Source: Pseudomonas sp. B21-056
GTDB taxonomy: Bacteria > Pseudomonadota > Gammaproteobacteria > Pseudomonadales > Pseudomonadaceae
Direction of reading: 5' to 3'
DNA length: 64,000 bases
Assembly: GCF_026016325.1 (NCBI RefSeq)
Contig: NZ_CP087203.1
Span: 1,550,001 to 1,614,000, forward strand
The notes under the pieces are model-generated. The model was given only the letters and a program-made list of their open reading frames with translations. It was not told where the DNA came from and made no database searches. Every line of letters begins with the position of its first letter. The first letter of the stretch is position 1. Made by a program: the position numbers and the translations under genes. Below are positions 56,899-64,000 of this stretch, in pieces.

Positions 56899-59800
56899 AT
56901 GACTGACCAAGCCCCCGCTATCGACAAGCTGCTGAAGAACCTCGACCACGCCATGCTCGCCGACCGTCACCGGTTGCGGCGGCAGTTGCTCGAGCTGCGC
57001 AAGAAGCCCGATGAGGCCAAGCTGGTCCAATGGGTGGCGCGCATGCAGGCGTCGTGCGACCAGGTGCTGGCGCGCAAGGCCAGCCTGCCGCTGATTCGCT
57101 ACGACGACAATCTGCCGATTGCCGCCAAGCGTGACGAGATCAAGGACGCGCTGCTCAAGCACCAGGTGCTGATCATCGCTGGCGAAACCGGCTCGGGCAA
57201 AACCACGCAGTTGCCGAAGATCTGCCTGGAAATCGGACGCGGCCAGCATGGCTTGATCGGCCACACCCAGCCGCGCCGGATTGCTGCTCGCAGCGTCGCC
57301 AGCCGGGTGGCCGAGGAACTGGCGACGCCGTTGGGCGCGCTGGTGGGCTATCAGGTGCGGTTCGAGGACCAGAGCGACGCCAACACCCTGATCAAGCTGA
57401 TGACCGACGGCATCCTGCTGGCCGAGACCCAGAACGACCGCTACCTCGAACGCTACGACACGATCATCGTCGACGAAGCCCACGAGCGCAGCCTGAACAT
57501 CGACTTCCTGCTCGGCTACCTCAAGACCCTGCTGCCGCGCCGCCCGGACCTGAAGGTCATCATCACCTCGGCGACCATCGACCTGGAGCGTTTCTCCAAG
57601 CATTTCGATGACGCGCCGATCGTGGAAGTCTCGGGCCGCACCTTCCCGGTGGAAACCTGGTACCGCCCGCTGACCCTGGAGCAGGACGAAGAGGGCAACC
57701 GCGTCGAGGACGACCTGACCGTCGACCAGGCGATCCTCGCCACCCTCGATGAAATCGCCGCGTATGAGCGCAGCGAGCGCCGCAGCCCGGGCGATGTGCT
57801 GGTGTTCCTGCCCGGCGAGCGGGAGATTCGTGACGCGGCGGAAATGCTGCGCAAGGCCCAGCTCAAGCACACCGAGATTCTGCCGCTGTATGCGCGCCTG
57901 TCCCCGGCCGAACAACAGCGGATCTTTCAGTCCCACCCGGGCCGTCGCGTGGTGCTGGCGACCAACGTCGCCGAAACCTCGCTCACCGTGCCGGGCATCC
58001 GCTATGTGATCGACAGCGGCACCGCGCGCATCAGCCGCTACAGCTATCGCGCCAAAGTCCAGCGCCTGCCTATCGAAGCCATTTCCCAGGCCAGCGCCAA
58101 CCAGCGCAAGGGGCGTTGCGGGCGGGTCGAGCCGGGGATCTGCGTGCGGTTGTACAGCGAGGAAGATTTCCTCGGCCGTCCGGAATTTACCGATCCCGAG
58201 ATCCTGCGCACCAACCTGGCGGCGGTGATCCTGCAGATGCTCCATCTGCGCCTGGGCGAAATCACCGATTTCCCGTTTATCGAGCCGCCGGATGGCAAGG
58301 CCATCAGCGACGGTTTCAACCTGCTGCAAGAGTTGTCGGCAGTGGACCGCAACAGTCAGTTGACCCCGCTGGGCCGTCAGTTGGCGCGCTTGCCGGTGGA
58401 CCCGCGCATGGGCCGTATGTTGCTGGAAGCGGCGAAACTGGGCAGCCTGCAGGAAGTGCTGATCGTCGCCAGTGCCATGTCGATTCAGGACCCGCGCGAG
58501 CGCCCGCCCGAACGTCAACAGGCCGCCGACCAGGCTCACGCCCAGTGGAAGGATCCGGACTCGGACTTCGCCGGGCTGGTCAATCTGTGGCGTGGTTTCG
58601 AAGAGCAGCGCCAGGCCCTGACCGCCAGCCCGTTGCGCAACTGGTGCCGCAAGAATTTCCTCAACTACCTGCGTCTGCGCGAGTGGCGCGACTCCCATCG
58701 CCAGTTGAGCCTGATCTGCCGCGACATGCAGTTGAGCCTCAACAAAGACCCGGCCGATTACCCGAAACTGCACAAAGCGGTGCTCTCGGGCCTGCTGAGC
58801 CAGATCGGCCAGAAAACCGAAGACGGCGACTACCTCGGCGCCCGTCAACGGCGGTTCTGGGTCCACCCGTCATCGGGCCTGGGCAAGAAACGTCCGCAGT
58901 GGCTGATGACCGCCGAACTGGTGGAAACCACCAAGCTGTATGCGCGCATGGTCGCCAAGATCGAACCGGACTGGATCGAACCGCTGGCCGGGCACTTGAT
59001 CAAGAAAAACCACTTCGAACCCCATTGGGAGAAGAAGCGCGGGCAGGTGGTGGCGTATGAGCAGATCACGCTGTTCGGGCTGATCGTGGTCGGCCGGCGG
59101 CCGGTGCATTACGGTCCGGTGGACCCGGTGGTATCGCGGGAGCTGTTCATCCGCGAGGCCCTGGTGCGCGGCGAGATCCAGTCCAGGGCCAGGTGCCTCG
59201 GCGCCAATACCAAGTTGTTGGAGCAACTCGACGAGTTGGAAGCCAAGGCTCGCCGTCGCGACATCCTGGCGGACGAAGAAACCCTGTTTGCGTTCTACGA
59301 CGCACGGTTGCCGGCCGAGATCCACCAGACCGCGACGTTCGACAGTTGGTACCGGATCAACAGCCAGAAAGATCCGCAACTGTTGATCATGCGCGAAGAG
59401 GACGTGTTGGCGCGCGAGGCCAGCGAAGTCACCGCCGCGCACTTCCCCGACACCTTGCGCGTCGGCGACCTGACGTTGCCGCTGAGCTACCACTTCGAAC
59501 CCAATCATCCCCGCGACGGTGTGACGTTGCGGGTGCCGGCGCCGCTGTTGCCGATGCTGCCGCCGGAGCGCTTGGAGTGGCTGGTGCCGGGGATGATCGA
59601 GGCCAAATGCATTGCTCTGGTGCGCAACCTGCCCAAGGCCCTGCGCAAGAACTTCGTGCCGGTGCCGGACTTCGTCAAGGCGGCGCTGCAACGGATCACC
59701 TTCGCCGAGGGTTCGCTGCCGCAATCCCTGGGCCGCGAGCTGCTGCGCATGACCGGTGCGCGGGTCAGCGACGAGGCCTGGGCCGAAGCGGCGCAGCAGG

Positions 59801-60810
59801 TGGAAAGCCACCTGCGCATGAACTTGGAAATCGTCGACGGCCAGGGCAAGTTCCTTGGCGAGGGCCGCGACCTGGCTGAGCTCACAGCGCGCTTTGCCGA
59901 AGCCAGCCAAGCTGCATTGGCCGTGCCGCAAACGGCGAAAAGCCAGGAGCCGGTAGAAGCGAAAGTCTTTGCTCCGGTCGCGCAGCAAACTCAACAGAAG
60001 ATTGCCGGGCTGTCGATGACGGTTTATCCGGCGCTGGTGGAAGAGGGTGGCGTGGTCAAGGAAGGGCGTTTTCCGACGCCGGCCGAAGCCGAGTTCCAGC
60101 ATCGCCGCGCCTTGCAGCGGTTGTTGATGCAGCAGTTGGCGGAGTCGGCCAAGTTCCTGCGGGGTAAGCTGCCGGGGCTGACGGAACTGGGCCTGCTGTA
60201 CCGCGAGCTGGGACGCATCGATAACCTGGTGGAAGATATCCTGCTGGCCAGCCTCGACAGTTGCGTACTGGAAGGCGAAGCGAGCCTGCCCCGGGACGGT
60301 GCTGCGCTGGCGTCCCTGGCCGAGCGCAAGCGCGGCGGCTGGACCGAACACGCCGAGCGCCTGGCGAAGCTGACCCTGGACATCCTCAAGCTCTGGCACG
60401 GCCTGCAAAAACGCTTCAAGGGCAAGATCGACCTGGCCCAGGCTGTGGCGCTGAACGACATCAAGCAACAGCTCAGCCATCTGGTGTACCCGGGCTTCGT
60501 GCGCGAAACCCCGCATCAATGGCTCAAGGAACTGCCGCGCTACCTCAAGGCCATCGAGCAGCGCTTCGAGAAGCTCGGTAGCCAAGTGCAGAAAGATCGG
60601 GTCTGGAGCGGCGAACTGTCGAATCTCTGGGCCCAGTACCAGACCCGCGCCGGCAAACACGCCCAGGAAGGCAAGCGCGATCCGCAACTGGAGTTGTACC
60701 GTTGGTGGCTGGAGGAATACCGGGTGTCGCTGTTCGCCCAGCAGTTGGGCACCAAGGTGCCGATCTCGGACAAGCGCCTGGGCAAGCAGTGGGGGCAGGT
60801 GGAGCCCTGA
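56899..60810 (+). CDS. hrpA: DEAH-box RNA helicase HrpA
   Basis: A 1303-residue ATP-dependent helicase; E. coli HrpA rescues collided ribosomes. Motifs: I GETGSGKTTQLPK, II DEAHERSLN, III SATIDLERF, VI QRKGRCGR. Helicase-associated and OB-fold domains (about 450-720) and a long DUF3418 C-terminus follow. Normal length. Confidence 0.96.
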   Translation: MTDQAPAIDKLLKNLDHAMLADRHRLRRQLLELRKKPDEAKLVQWVARMQASCDQVLARKASLPLIRYDDNLPIAAKRDEIKDALLKHQVLIIAGETGSGKTTQLPKICLEIGRGQHGLIGHTQPRRIAARSVASRVAEELATPLGALVGYQVRFEDQSDANTLIKLMTDGILLAETQNDRYLERYDTIIVDEAHERSLNIDFLLGYLKTLLPRRPDLKVIITSATIDLERFSKHFDDAPIVEVSGRTFPVETWYRPLTLEQDEEGNRVEDDLTVDQAILATLDEIAAYERSERRSPGDVLVFLPGEREIRDAAEMLRKAQLKHTEILPLYARLSPAEQQRIFQSHPGRRVVLATNVAETSLTVPGIRYVIDSGTARISRYSYRAKVQRLPIEAISQASANQRKGRCGRVEPGICVRLYSEEDFLGRPEFTDPEILRTNLAAVILQMLHLRLGEITDFPFIEPPDGKAISDGFNLLQELSAVDRNSQLTPLGRQLARLPVDPRMGRMLLEAAKLGSLQEVLIVASAMSIQDPRERPPERQQAADQAHAQWKDPDSDFAGLVNLWRGFEEQRQALTASPLRNWCRKNFLNYLRLREWRDSHRQLSLICRDMQLSLNKDPADYPKLHKAVLSGLLSQIGQKTEDGDYLGARQRRFWVHPSSGLGKKRPQWLMTAELVETTKLYARMVAKIEPDWIEPLAGHLIKKNHFEPHWEKKRGQVVAYEQITLFGLIVVGRRPVHYGPVDPVVSRELFIREALVRGEIQSRARCLGANTKLLEQLDELEAKARRRDILADEETLFAFYDARLPAEIHQTATFDSWYRINSQKDPQLLIMREEDVLAREASEVTAAHFPDTLRVGDLTLPLSYHFEPNHPRDGVTLRVPAPLLPMLPPERLEWLVPGMIEAKCIALVRNLPKALRKNFVPVPDFVKAALQRITFAEGSLPQSLGRELLRMTGARVSDEAWAEAAQQVESHLRMNLEIVDGQGKFLGEGRDLAELTARFAEASQAALAVPQTAKSQEPVEAKVFAPVAQQTQQKIAGLSMTVYPALVEEGGVVKEGRFPTPAEAEFQHRRALQRLLMQQLAESAKFLRGKLPGLTELGLLYRELGRIDNLVEDILLASLDSCVLEGEASLPRDGAALASLAERKRGGWTEHAERLAKLTLDILKLWHGLQKRFKGKIDLAQAVALNDIKQQLSHLVYPGFVRETPHQWLKELPRYLKAIEQRFEKLGSQVQKDRVWSGELSNLWAQYQTRAGKHAQEGKRDPQLELYRWWLEEYRVSLFAQQLGTKVPISDKRLGKQWGQVEP

Positions 60811-60825
60811 AGCAACACACTGATC

Positions 60826-60920
60826 CCTGTGGGAGCGAGCCTGCTCGCGATGACGGCGGCACATTCAACATTGATGCCGCCTGACCCACCGCTATCGCGA
60901 GCAGGCTTGCTCCCACAGGG
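60826..60920. repeat. REP pair (REPIN), inward arrangement
   Basis: Inward arms; the right one has GGCTTGCTCCC. Confidence 0.92.
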
Positions 60921-61084
60921 GATATGAGTGATGGCTGATGGAGAATGGGCCAAACGCCAGCGTTTATGGCAAACTTCGCGCCTATAAATGCCGGTCCCGG
61001 GGTTTTGAGCTTCAATTCCCCGGGCGGATCGGAATAAAGCGATGCCAGGTCTGCTTCCCCGGGATGGGAAAAGACCCTTTGCGT

Positions 61085-61104
61085 ATTGGTACGTCGGTAC
61101 CAAT
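61085..61104. promoter_or_regulatory. 8-bp inverted repeat before the 3-ketoacyl synthase gene
   Basis: ATTGGTAC-GTCG-GTACCAAT, perfect, 32 bp before the ATG at 61137. Likely an operator, binding protein unknown. Confidence 0.65.
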
Positions 61105-61136
61105 GCTTTCTGCCTGAACAGATCAGAGACACGACC

Positions 61137-62258
61137 ATGCATAACGTCGTCATCAGTGGCACCGGCCTGTATACCCCGGCCAACAGCATTTCCAATGAAG
61201 AGCTGGTGCAATCCTTCAACGCCTACGTCGCGCAGTTCAATGCCGACAACGCCGACGCCATCGAGCGCGGTGAAGTAGAGGCGTTGACCGAATCCAGCGC
61301 GGCGTTCATCGAAAAGGCCTCCGGCATCAAGAGCCGCTTTGTCATGGACAAGGACGGCATTCTTGACCCGCAACGCATGACGCCACGCTTGCCCGAGCGC
61401 TCCAATGAGCAGTGGTCGGTGCTCTGCGAAATGGCCATCGGTGCCGCGAAACAAGCGCTGGAGCGTGCCGGCCGTACCGTCGCCGACATCGACGGGGTGA
61501 TCGTCGCCTGCTCCAACCTGCAGCGCGCGTACCCGGCCATTGCCATCGAGGTCCAGGAAGCCCTGGGCATCGAAGGGTTCGGCTTCGACATGAACGTGGC
61601 CTGTTCCTCGGCGACGTTCGGCATCCAGGCCGCGGCCAACAGCGTGCAACTAGGCCAGGCCCGGGCGATCCTGATGGTCAACCCCGAAGTGTGCACCGGC
61701 CACCTGAACTTCCGTGACCGCGACAGCCACTTCATCTTCGGCGACGCGGCCACCGCCGTGATCATCGAGCGGGCGGACCTGGCGACTTCGCCGTACCAGT
61801 TCGACGTGGTCAGTACCAAGCTGCTCACCAAGTTCTCCAACAACATCCGCAACAACTTCGGCTTCCTCAACCGCGCCGCGGAAGAGGGTATCGGTACCCG
61901 CGACAAGCTGTTCGTCCAGGAGGGCCGCAAGGTGTTCCGCGACGTCTGCCCGATGGTGGCCGAATTGGTCGGCGCTCACCTGGAAGAGAACCAGTTGAAC
62001 GTCGGCGAAGTGAAGCGCTTCTGGCTGCACCAGGCCAACCTGAGCATGAATCAGTTGATCGTGCGCAAGCTGCTGGGGCGCGAAGCCACCGAAGAGGAAG
62101 CACCGGTGATCCTCGACCGCTACGCCAACACCAGCTCGGCGGGCTCGGTGATTTCGTTCCACCTGAACCAGGATGATTTGCCCAGTGGCTCGGTGGCGGT
62201 ACTCAGCTCGTTTGGCGCGGGGTATTCGATTGGCAGCGTGATTCTGCGTAAGCGTTGA
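61137..62258 (+). CDS. 3-oxoacyl-ACP synthase III-type condensing enzyme (PA3286-like)
   Basis: A 373-residue thiolase-fold enzyme. The triad is Cys in NVACSSATFG, His in WLHQANLSMN and Asn in RYANTSSAGS. PA3286 of P. aeruginosa, which this resembles in length and gene order, joins an acyl-CoA from beta-oxidation with malonyl-ACP as a shortcut into fatty acid synthesis. It starts at the ATG after ACGACC, with a weak ribosome site; the conserved MHNVVISGTGLYTPA begins there. Confidence 0.88.
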   Translation: MHNVVISGTGLYTPANSISNEELVQSFNAYVAQFNADNADAIERGEVEALTESSAAFIEKASGIKSRFVMDKDGILDPQRMTPRLPERSNEQWSVLCEMAIGAAKQALERAGRTVADIDGVIVACSNLQRAYPAIAIEVQEALGIEGFGFDMNVACSSATFGIQAAANSVQLGQARAILMVNPEVCTGHLNFRDRDSHFIFGDAATAVIIERADLATSPYQFDVVSTKLLTKFSNNIRNNFGFLNRAAEEGIGTRDKLFVQEGRKVFRDVCPMVAELVGAHLEENQLNVGEVKRFWLHQANLSMNQLIVRKLLGREATEEEAPVILDRYANTSSAGSVISFHLNQDDLPSGSVAVLSSFGAGYSIGSVILRKR

Positions 62259-62277
62259 TCCGGTTGTTAGAGGATTT

Positions 62278-62443
62278 ATTGTGGCGAGGGGATTTAGCGA
62301 AACGTCGCACCGCCCCGCTGGGTTGCGAAGCAGCCCTAAAACCAAGCGCTGCGGTGTATCAGGCAAATTGAGTGACTGCTTTCAGGGTCGCTTCGCAACC
62401 CAGCGGGGCGGTGCGACGTTTCGCTAAATCCCCTCGCCACAAT
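62278..62443. repeat. GTGGCGAGGGG-type inverted repeat, long-arm variant
   Basis: Arms TTGTGGCGAGGGGATTTAGC, GAAACGTCGCACCGCC and their complements. This variant carries the arm that also occurs in the second tandem copy at 23431 and marks the IS insertion site there. Confidence 0.9.
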
Positions 62444-62467
62444 GGTGCCAGGCGTATGAGAGGTTGA

Positions 62468-63079
62468 ATGACCACCACCAACGACACTCAACTGCTCCAA
62501 CGCCTGCTGGCGGGGGAGCAGCGCGCCTACAAGGAACTGGTCAGCACGTACCAGAGCCCGATGCGCGCGGTCGCCTATGCCATCGTCGGCAGCCGCCATG
62601 CCGACGAAGTGGTGCAGGATGCCTGGCTGTCGGTGGTGCGCAACCTCAGCGGTTTCCAGGGCCGTTCCAGTCTCAAGACCTGGCTGCTGACCATCACCGC
62701 CAACGCCGCCAAGGGGCGCTACAAGCAGAACCGTCGCGAGGTGCTGCTCGACGACCTGCCGTCGCCCCATGGCACCCTCGGCGATGATCGTTTCGCCGCC
62801 GACGGCCACTGGCTGCTGGCGCCGTTCGCCTGGCACCAGGACACACCGGAAGCGCTGCTCACCGAAAGCGAATTACGCGATTGCCTCGAGCACACGCTGC
62901 TCAACCTGTCGGAACTGCAAGGCAGCGTGTTGACCCTGCGTGAACGCCAGGGGCTGGAGCTGGAAGAAATCTGTAATCTTCTGGACATCTCGCTCTCTAA
63001 CGTACGCGTGCTGTTGCATCGCGCCCGGCTGAAGGTCTTCGCGACCGTGGAACATTTCGAGGAGACCGGTGAATGCTGA
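62468..63079 (+). CDS. ECF-type RNA polymerase sigma factor
   Basis: A 203-residue group IV sigma factor. Region 2 is EQRAYKELVSTYQSPMRAV..ADEVVQDAW, and region 4 LEEICNLLDISLSNVRVLLH. It overlaps the next gene by seven bases. PA3285 of P. aeruginosa holds the same position. Confidence 0.93.
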   Translation: MTTTNDTQLLQRLLAGEQRAYKELVSTYQSPMRAVAYAIVGSRHADEVVQDAWLSVVRNLSGFQGRSSLKTWLLTITANAAKGRYKQNRREVLLDDLPSPHGTLGDDRFAADGHWLLAPFAWHQDTPEALLTESELRDCLEHTLLNLSELQGSVLTLRERQGLELEEICNLLDISLSNVRVLLHRARLKVFATVEHFEETGEC

Positions 63080-63309
63080 CCTGCAAGGAACAAGTGGCAC
63101 GCTCCAGCGATTATCTCGACGGCCAACTGAGCTTTCGCGAACGCCTGATGGTGCGTCATCACCTGATGTTCTGCCCCAATTGCCGGCGTTTCATCCGCCA
63201 GATGAAGCTGATGCAGGCCACCCTCAGAAAACTCCCCGAACCGCCCGTCCCCGACCTGGATCACCTCGCCGAAAAACTCGCCGCCGAGCGCCGCAGGCAT
63301 TCGCGCTGA
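63073..63309 (+). CDS. Zinc-finger anti-sigma factor, soluble
   Basis: A 78-residue protein with the zf-HC2 pattern (MLTCKEQVARSSDYLDGQL, VRHHLMFCPNCRRF): a His-x3-Cys-x2-Cys site. There is no membrane helix, so it is a cytoplasmic anti-sigma, perhaps thiol- or zinc-responsive. Coupled to the sigma factor. Confidence 0.85.
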   Translation: MLTCKEQVARSSDYLDGQLSFRERLMVRHHLMFCPNCRRFIRQMKLMQATLRKLPEPPVPDLDHLAEKLAAERRRHSR

Positions 63310-63330
63310 AACATGAGGCACCATGCCCCC

Positions 63331-63426
63331 CCTGTGGGAGCGAGCCTGCTCGCGATGAGGCCGTGTCAGTCGACAACCCTGTCAATTGACAGACCGCTAT
63401 CGCGAGCAGGCTCGCTCCCACAGGGG
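63331..63426. repeat. REP pair (REPIN), inward arrangement
   Basis: Inward arms around GTGTCAGTCGACAACCCTGT. Confidence 0.93.
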
Positions 63427-63439
63427 GACGGCCAAATGT

Positions 63440-63461
63440 AAAAAGCCTGGCGTTGCCAGGC
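63440..63461 (-). terminator. Terminator of the porin gene
   Basis: On the minus strand, GCCTGGC-AAC-GCCAGGC followed by TTTTT. A second hairpin (GTCGGGC/GCCCGAC) lies between it and the stop codon. Confidence 0.88.
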
Positions 63462-63506
63462 ATAAGATGCGCGTCGGGCTTCCTTGCCCGACGTGTAGGA
63501 CGGTAA

Positions 63507-64000
63507 TCAGAACTTCGCTTCGGCATCCAACTGCAGGGTGTTGATTTTCGAGTCCTTCAAAGTGGCGTTGGTGTAGTCGGAGTCAGCCATGAAGTACGTC
63601 GCGCCCAGCGAGAAGTTCTTGTCCAGTTCGTAGCTCGCTTTCAGCTTGCTGCCACGCGAACCAGTGAAACCGTTGGCGAAGTCGGAGTCGGTGAAGGCAC
63701 CGACCACGGCGTTACGCTGTACGTCGCGATAGTTGTAATCCAGGCCGAAGCCGAAGACCTTGGTCTTGGCACCCACCAGCCAGCCCATGTCCTGATCGTT
63801 GCTGGCGTCCTTGTTGTTGACCACCTGGCCGTACAGCGACAGGGGCATGGGCAGGCCGCCGATATCGAGCTGACCAAAGCCTTCGTACAGCTTGAACTGT
63901 TCGTTGGCGCTGTTGCCGTTGATGGCCAGGCGGCAGGTGTTGGCCGAGCAGGTGTTGTTGATGTCGTTGTCGTTGTCGTAGGCGTAGAGACTGCCACCCA
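63507..64000 (-). CDS. Outer-membrane porin (Porin_5-like), 3' part
   Basis: The last 164 residues of a beta-barrel protein that runs off the right edge. Alternating strands such as KTKVFGFGLDYNYRDVQRN and SKLKASYELDKNFSLGATYF, and the final Phe (DAEAKF), are typical of barrel proteins recognised by BamA. It matches the Pseudomonas 'putative porin' type rather than OprD; certainty is limited by truncation. Confidence 0.8.
   Translation of the reverse strand, partial: GGSLYAYDNDNDINNTCSANTCRLAINGNSANEQFKLYEGFGQLDIGGLPMPLSLYGQVVNNKDASNDQDMGWLVGAKTKVFGFGLDYNYRDVQRNAVVGAFTDSDFANGFTGSRGSKLKASYELDKNFSLGATYFMADSDYTNATLKDSKINTLQLDAEAKF

Noticed and set aside
56599..60864. Long minus-strand frames opposite aceK and hrpA
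   Set aside because: High-GC coding DNA leaves long open antisense frames. Their products are His/Gln/Leu/Arg-rich without known domains.

Overview
The window is a piece of a Pseudomonas chromosome, most likely from the P. fluorescens group. Evidence: GC-rich genes in Pseudomonas order (mucB-mucD; dapA-bamC-metallo-beta-lactamase-purC; rnd-ycgL; a 3-ketoacyl synthase III / ECF sigma / zinc-finger anti-sigma trio like P. aeruginosa PA3286-PA3285-PA3284), and 12 copies of the GTGGGAGCGAGCCTGCTCGC-type REP pair plus five copies of a second GTGGCGAGGGGATTTA-type repeat between genes.

Layout. 1-10.6 kb is core: a frameshifted mucB, mucD, the protease bepA, a TusA-like protein, a PerM-type permease, bcp-gcvR, dapA-bamC-MBL hydrolase-purC and tRNA-Ser(CGA). 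10.6-17.2 kb looks accessory. It holds a Pseudomonas-specific DUF6124-like gene, a two-gene unit (small protein ending in Gly-Gly plus a 976-residue DUF4132 protein), two about 90% identical 195-bp leader copies that each encode a tiny hydrophobic peptide, and an AT-richer two-gene operon coding a ThsB-like TIR protein and a deoxyribosyltransferase-like/TRAFs-binding protein. That operon is a candidate antiphage signalling module. 17.2-25.6 kb is mixed: a chemoreceptor behind a sigma-28-like promoter, a TetR-amidase pair with three evenly spaced operators, cupin and YegP-like genes, a LysR regulator whose 3' end is tandemly duplicated, an IS3-family element inside the second copy, a CHM isomerase and an HTH-only LysR gene.

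26-41 kb holds a glutamine synthetase-like ligase, eptA, a methyltransferase, rnd-ycgL, a D-2-hydroxyacid dehydrogenase, ycgN, a peptidase-fold protein that lacks its zinc motif, an RNA methyltransferase, an HNH nuclease, a lone cyclic-nucleotide domain and oligopeptidase B. 42.3-46 kb is an MFS transporter with pxpABC (5-oxoproline uptake and hydrolysis). 46-49 kb is a MoxR/von Willebrand pair and a DUF4160-DUF2442/HTH toxin-antitoxin-like pair behind an 11-bp palindrome. 49-64 kb holds a DUF748 protein, cysK, lpxO, two EamA permeases, aceK, hrpA, the 3-ketoacyl synthase/sigma/anti-sigma trio and the 3' part of an outer-membrane porin.

Working links: envelope stress and outer-membrane care recur (MucB/MucD, BepA, BamC, EptA, LpxO, porin). 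The items most worth attention are the TIR operon, the duplicated tiny-peptide leaders, the Gly-Gly/DUF4132 pair and the mucB frameshift. Function calls rest on family recognition by reading; no database search was run.
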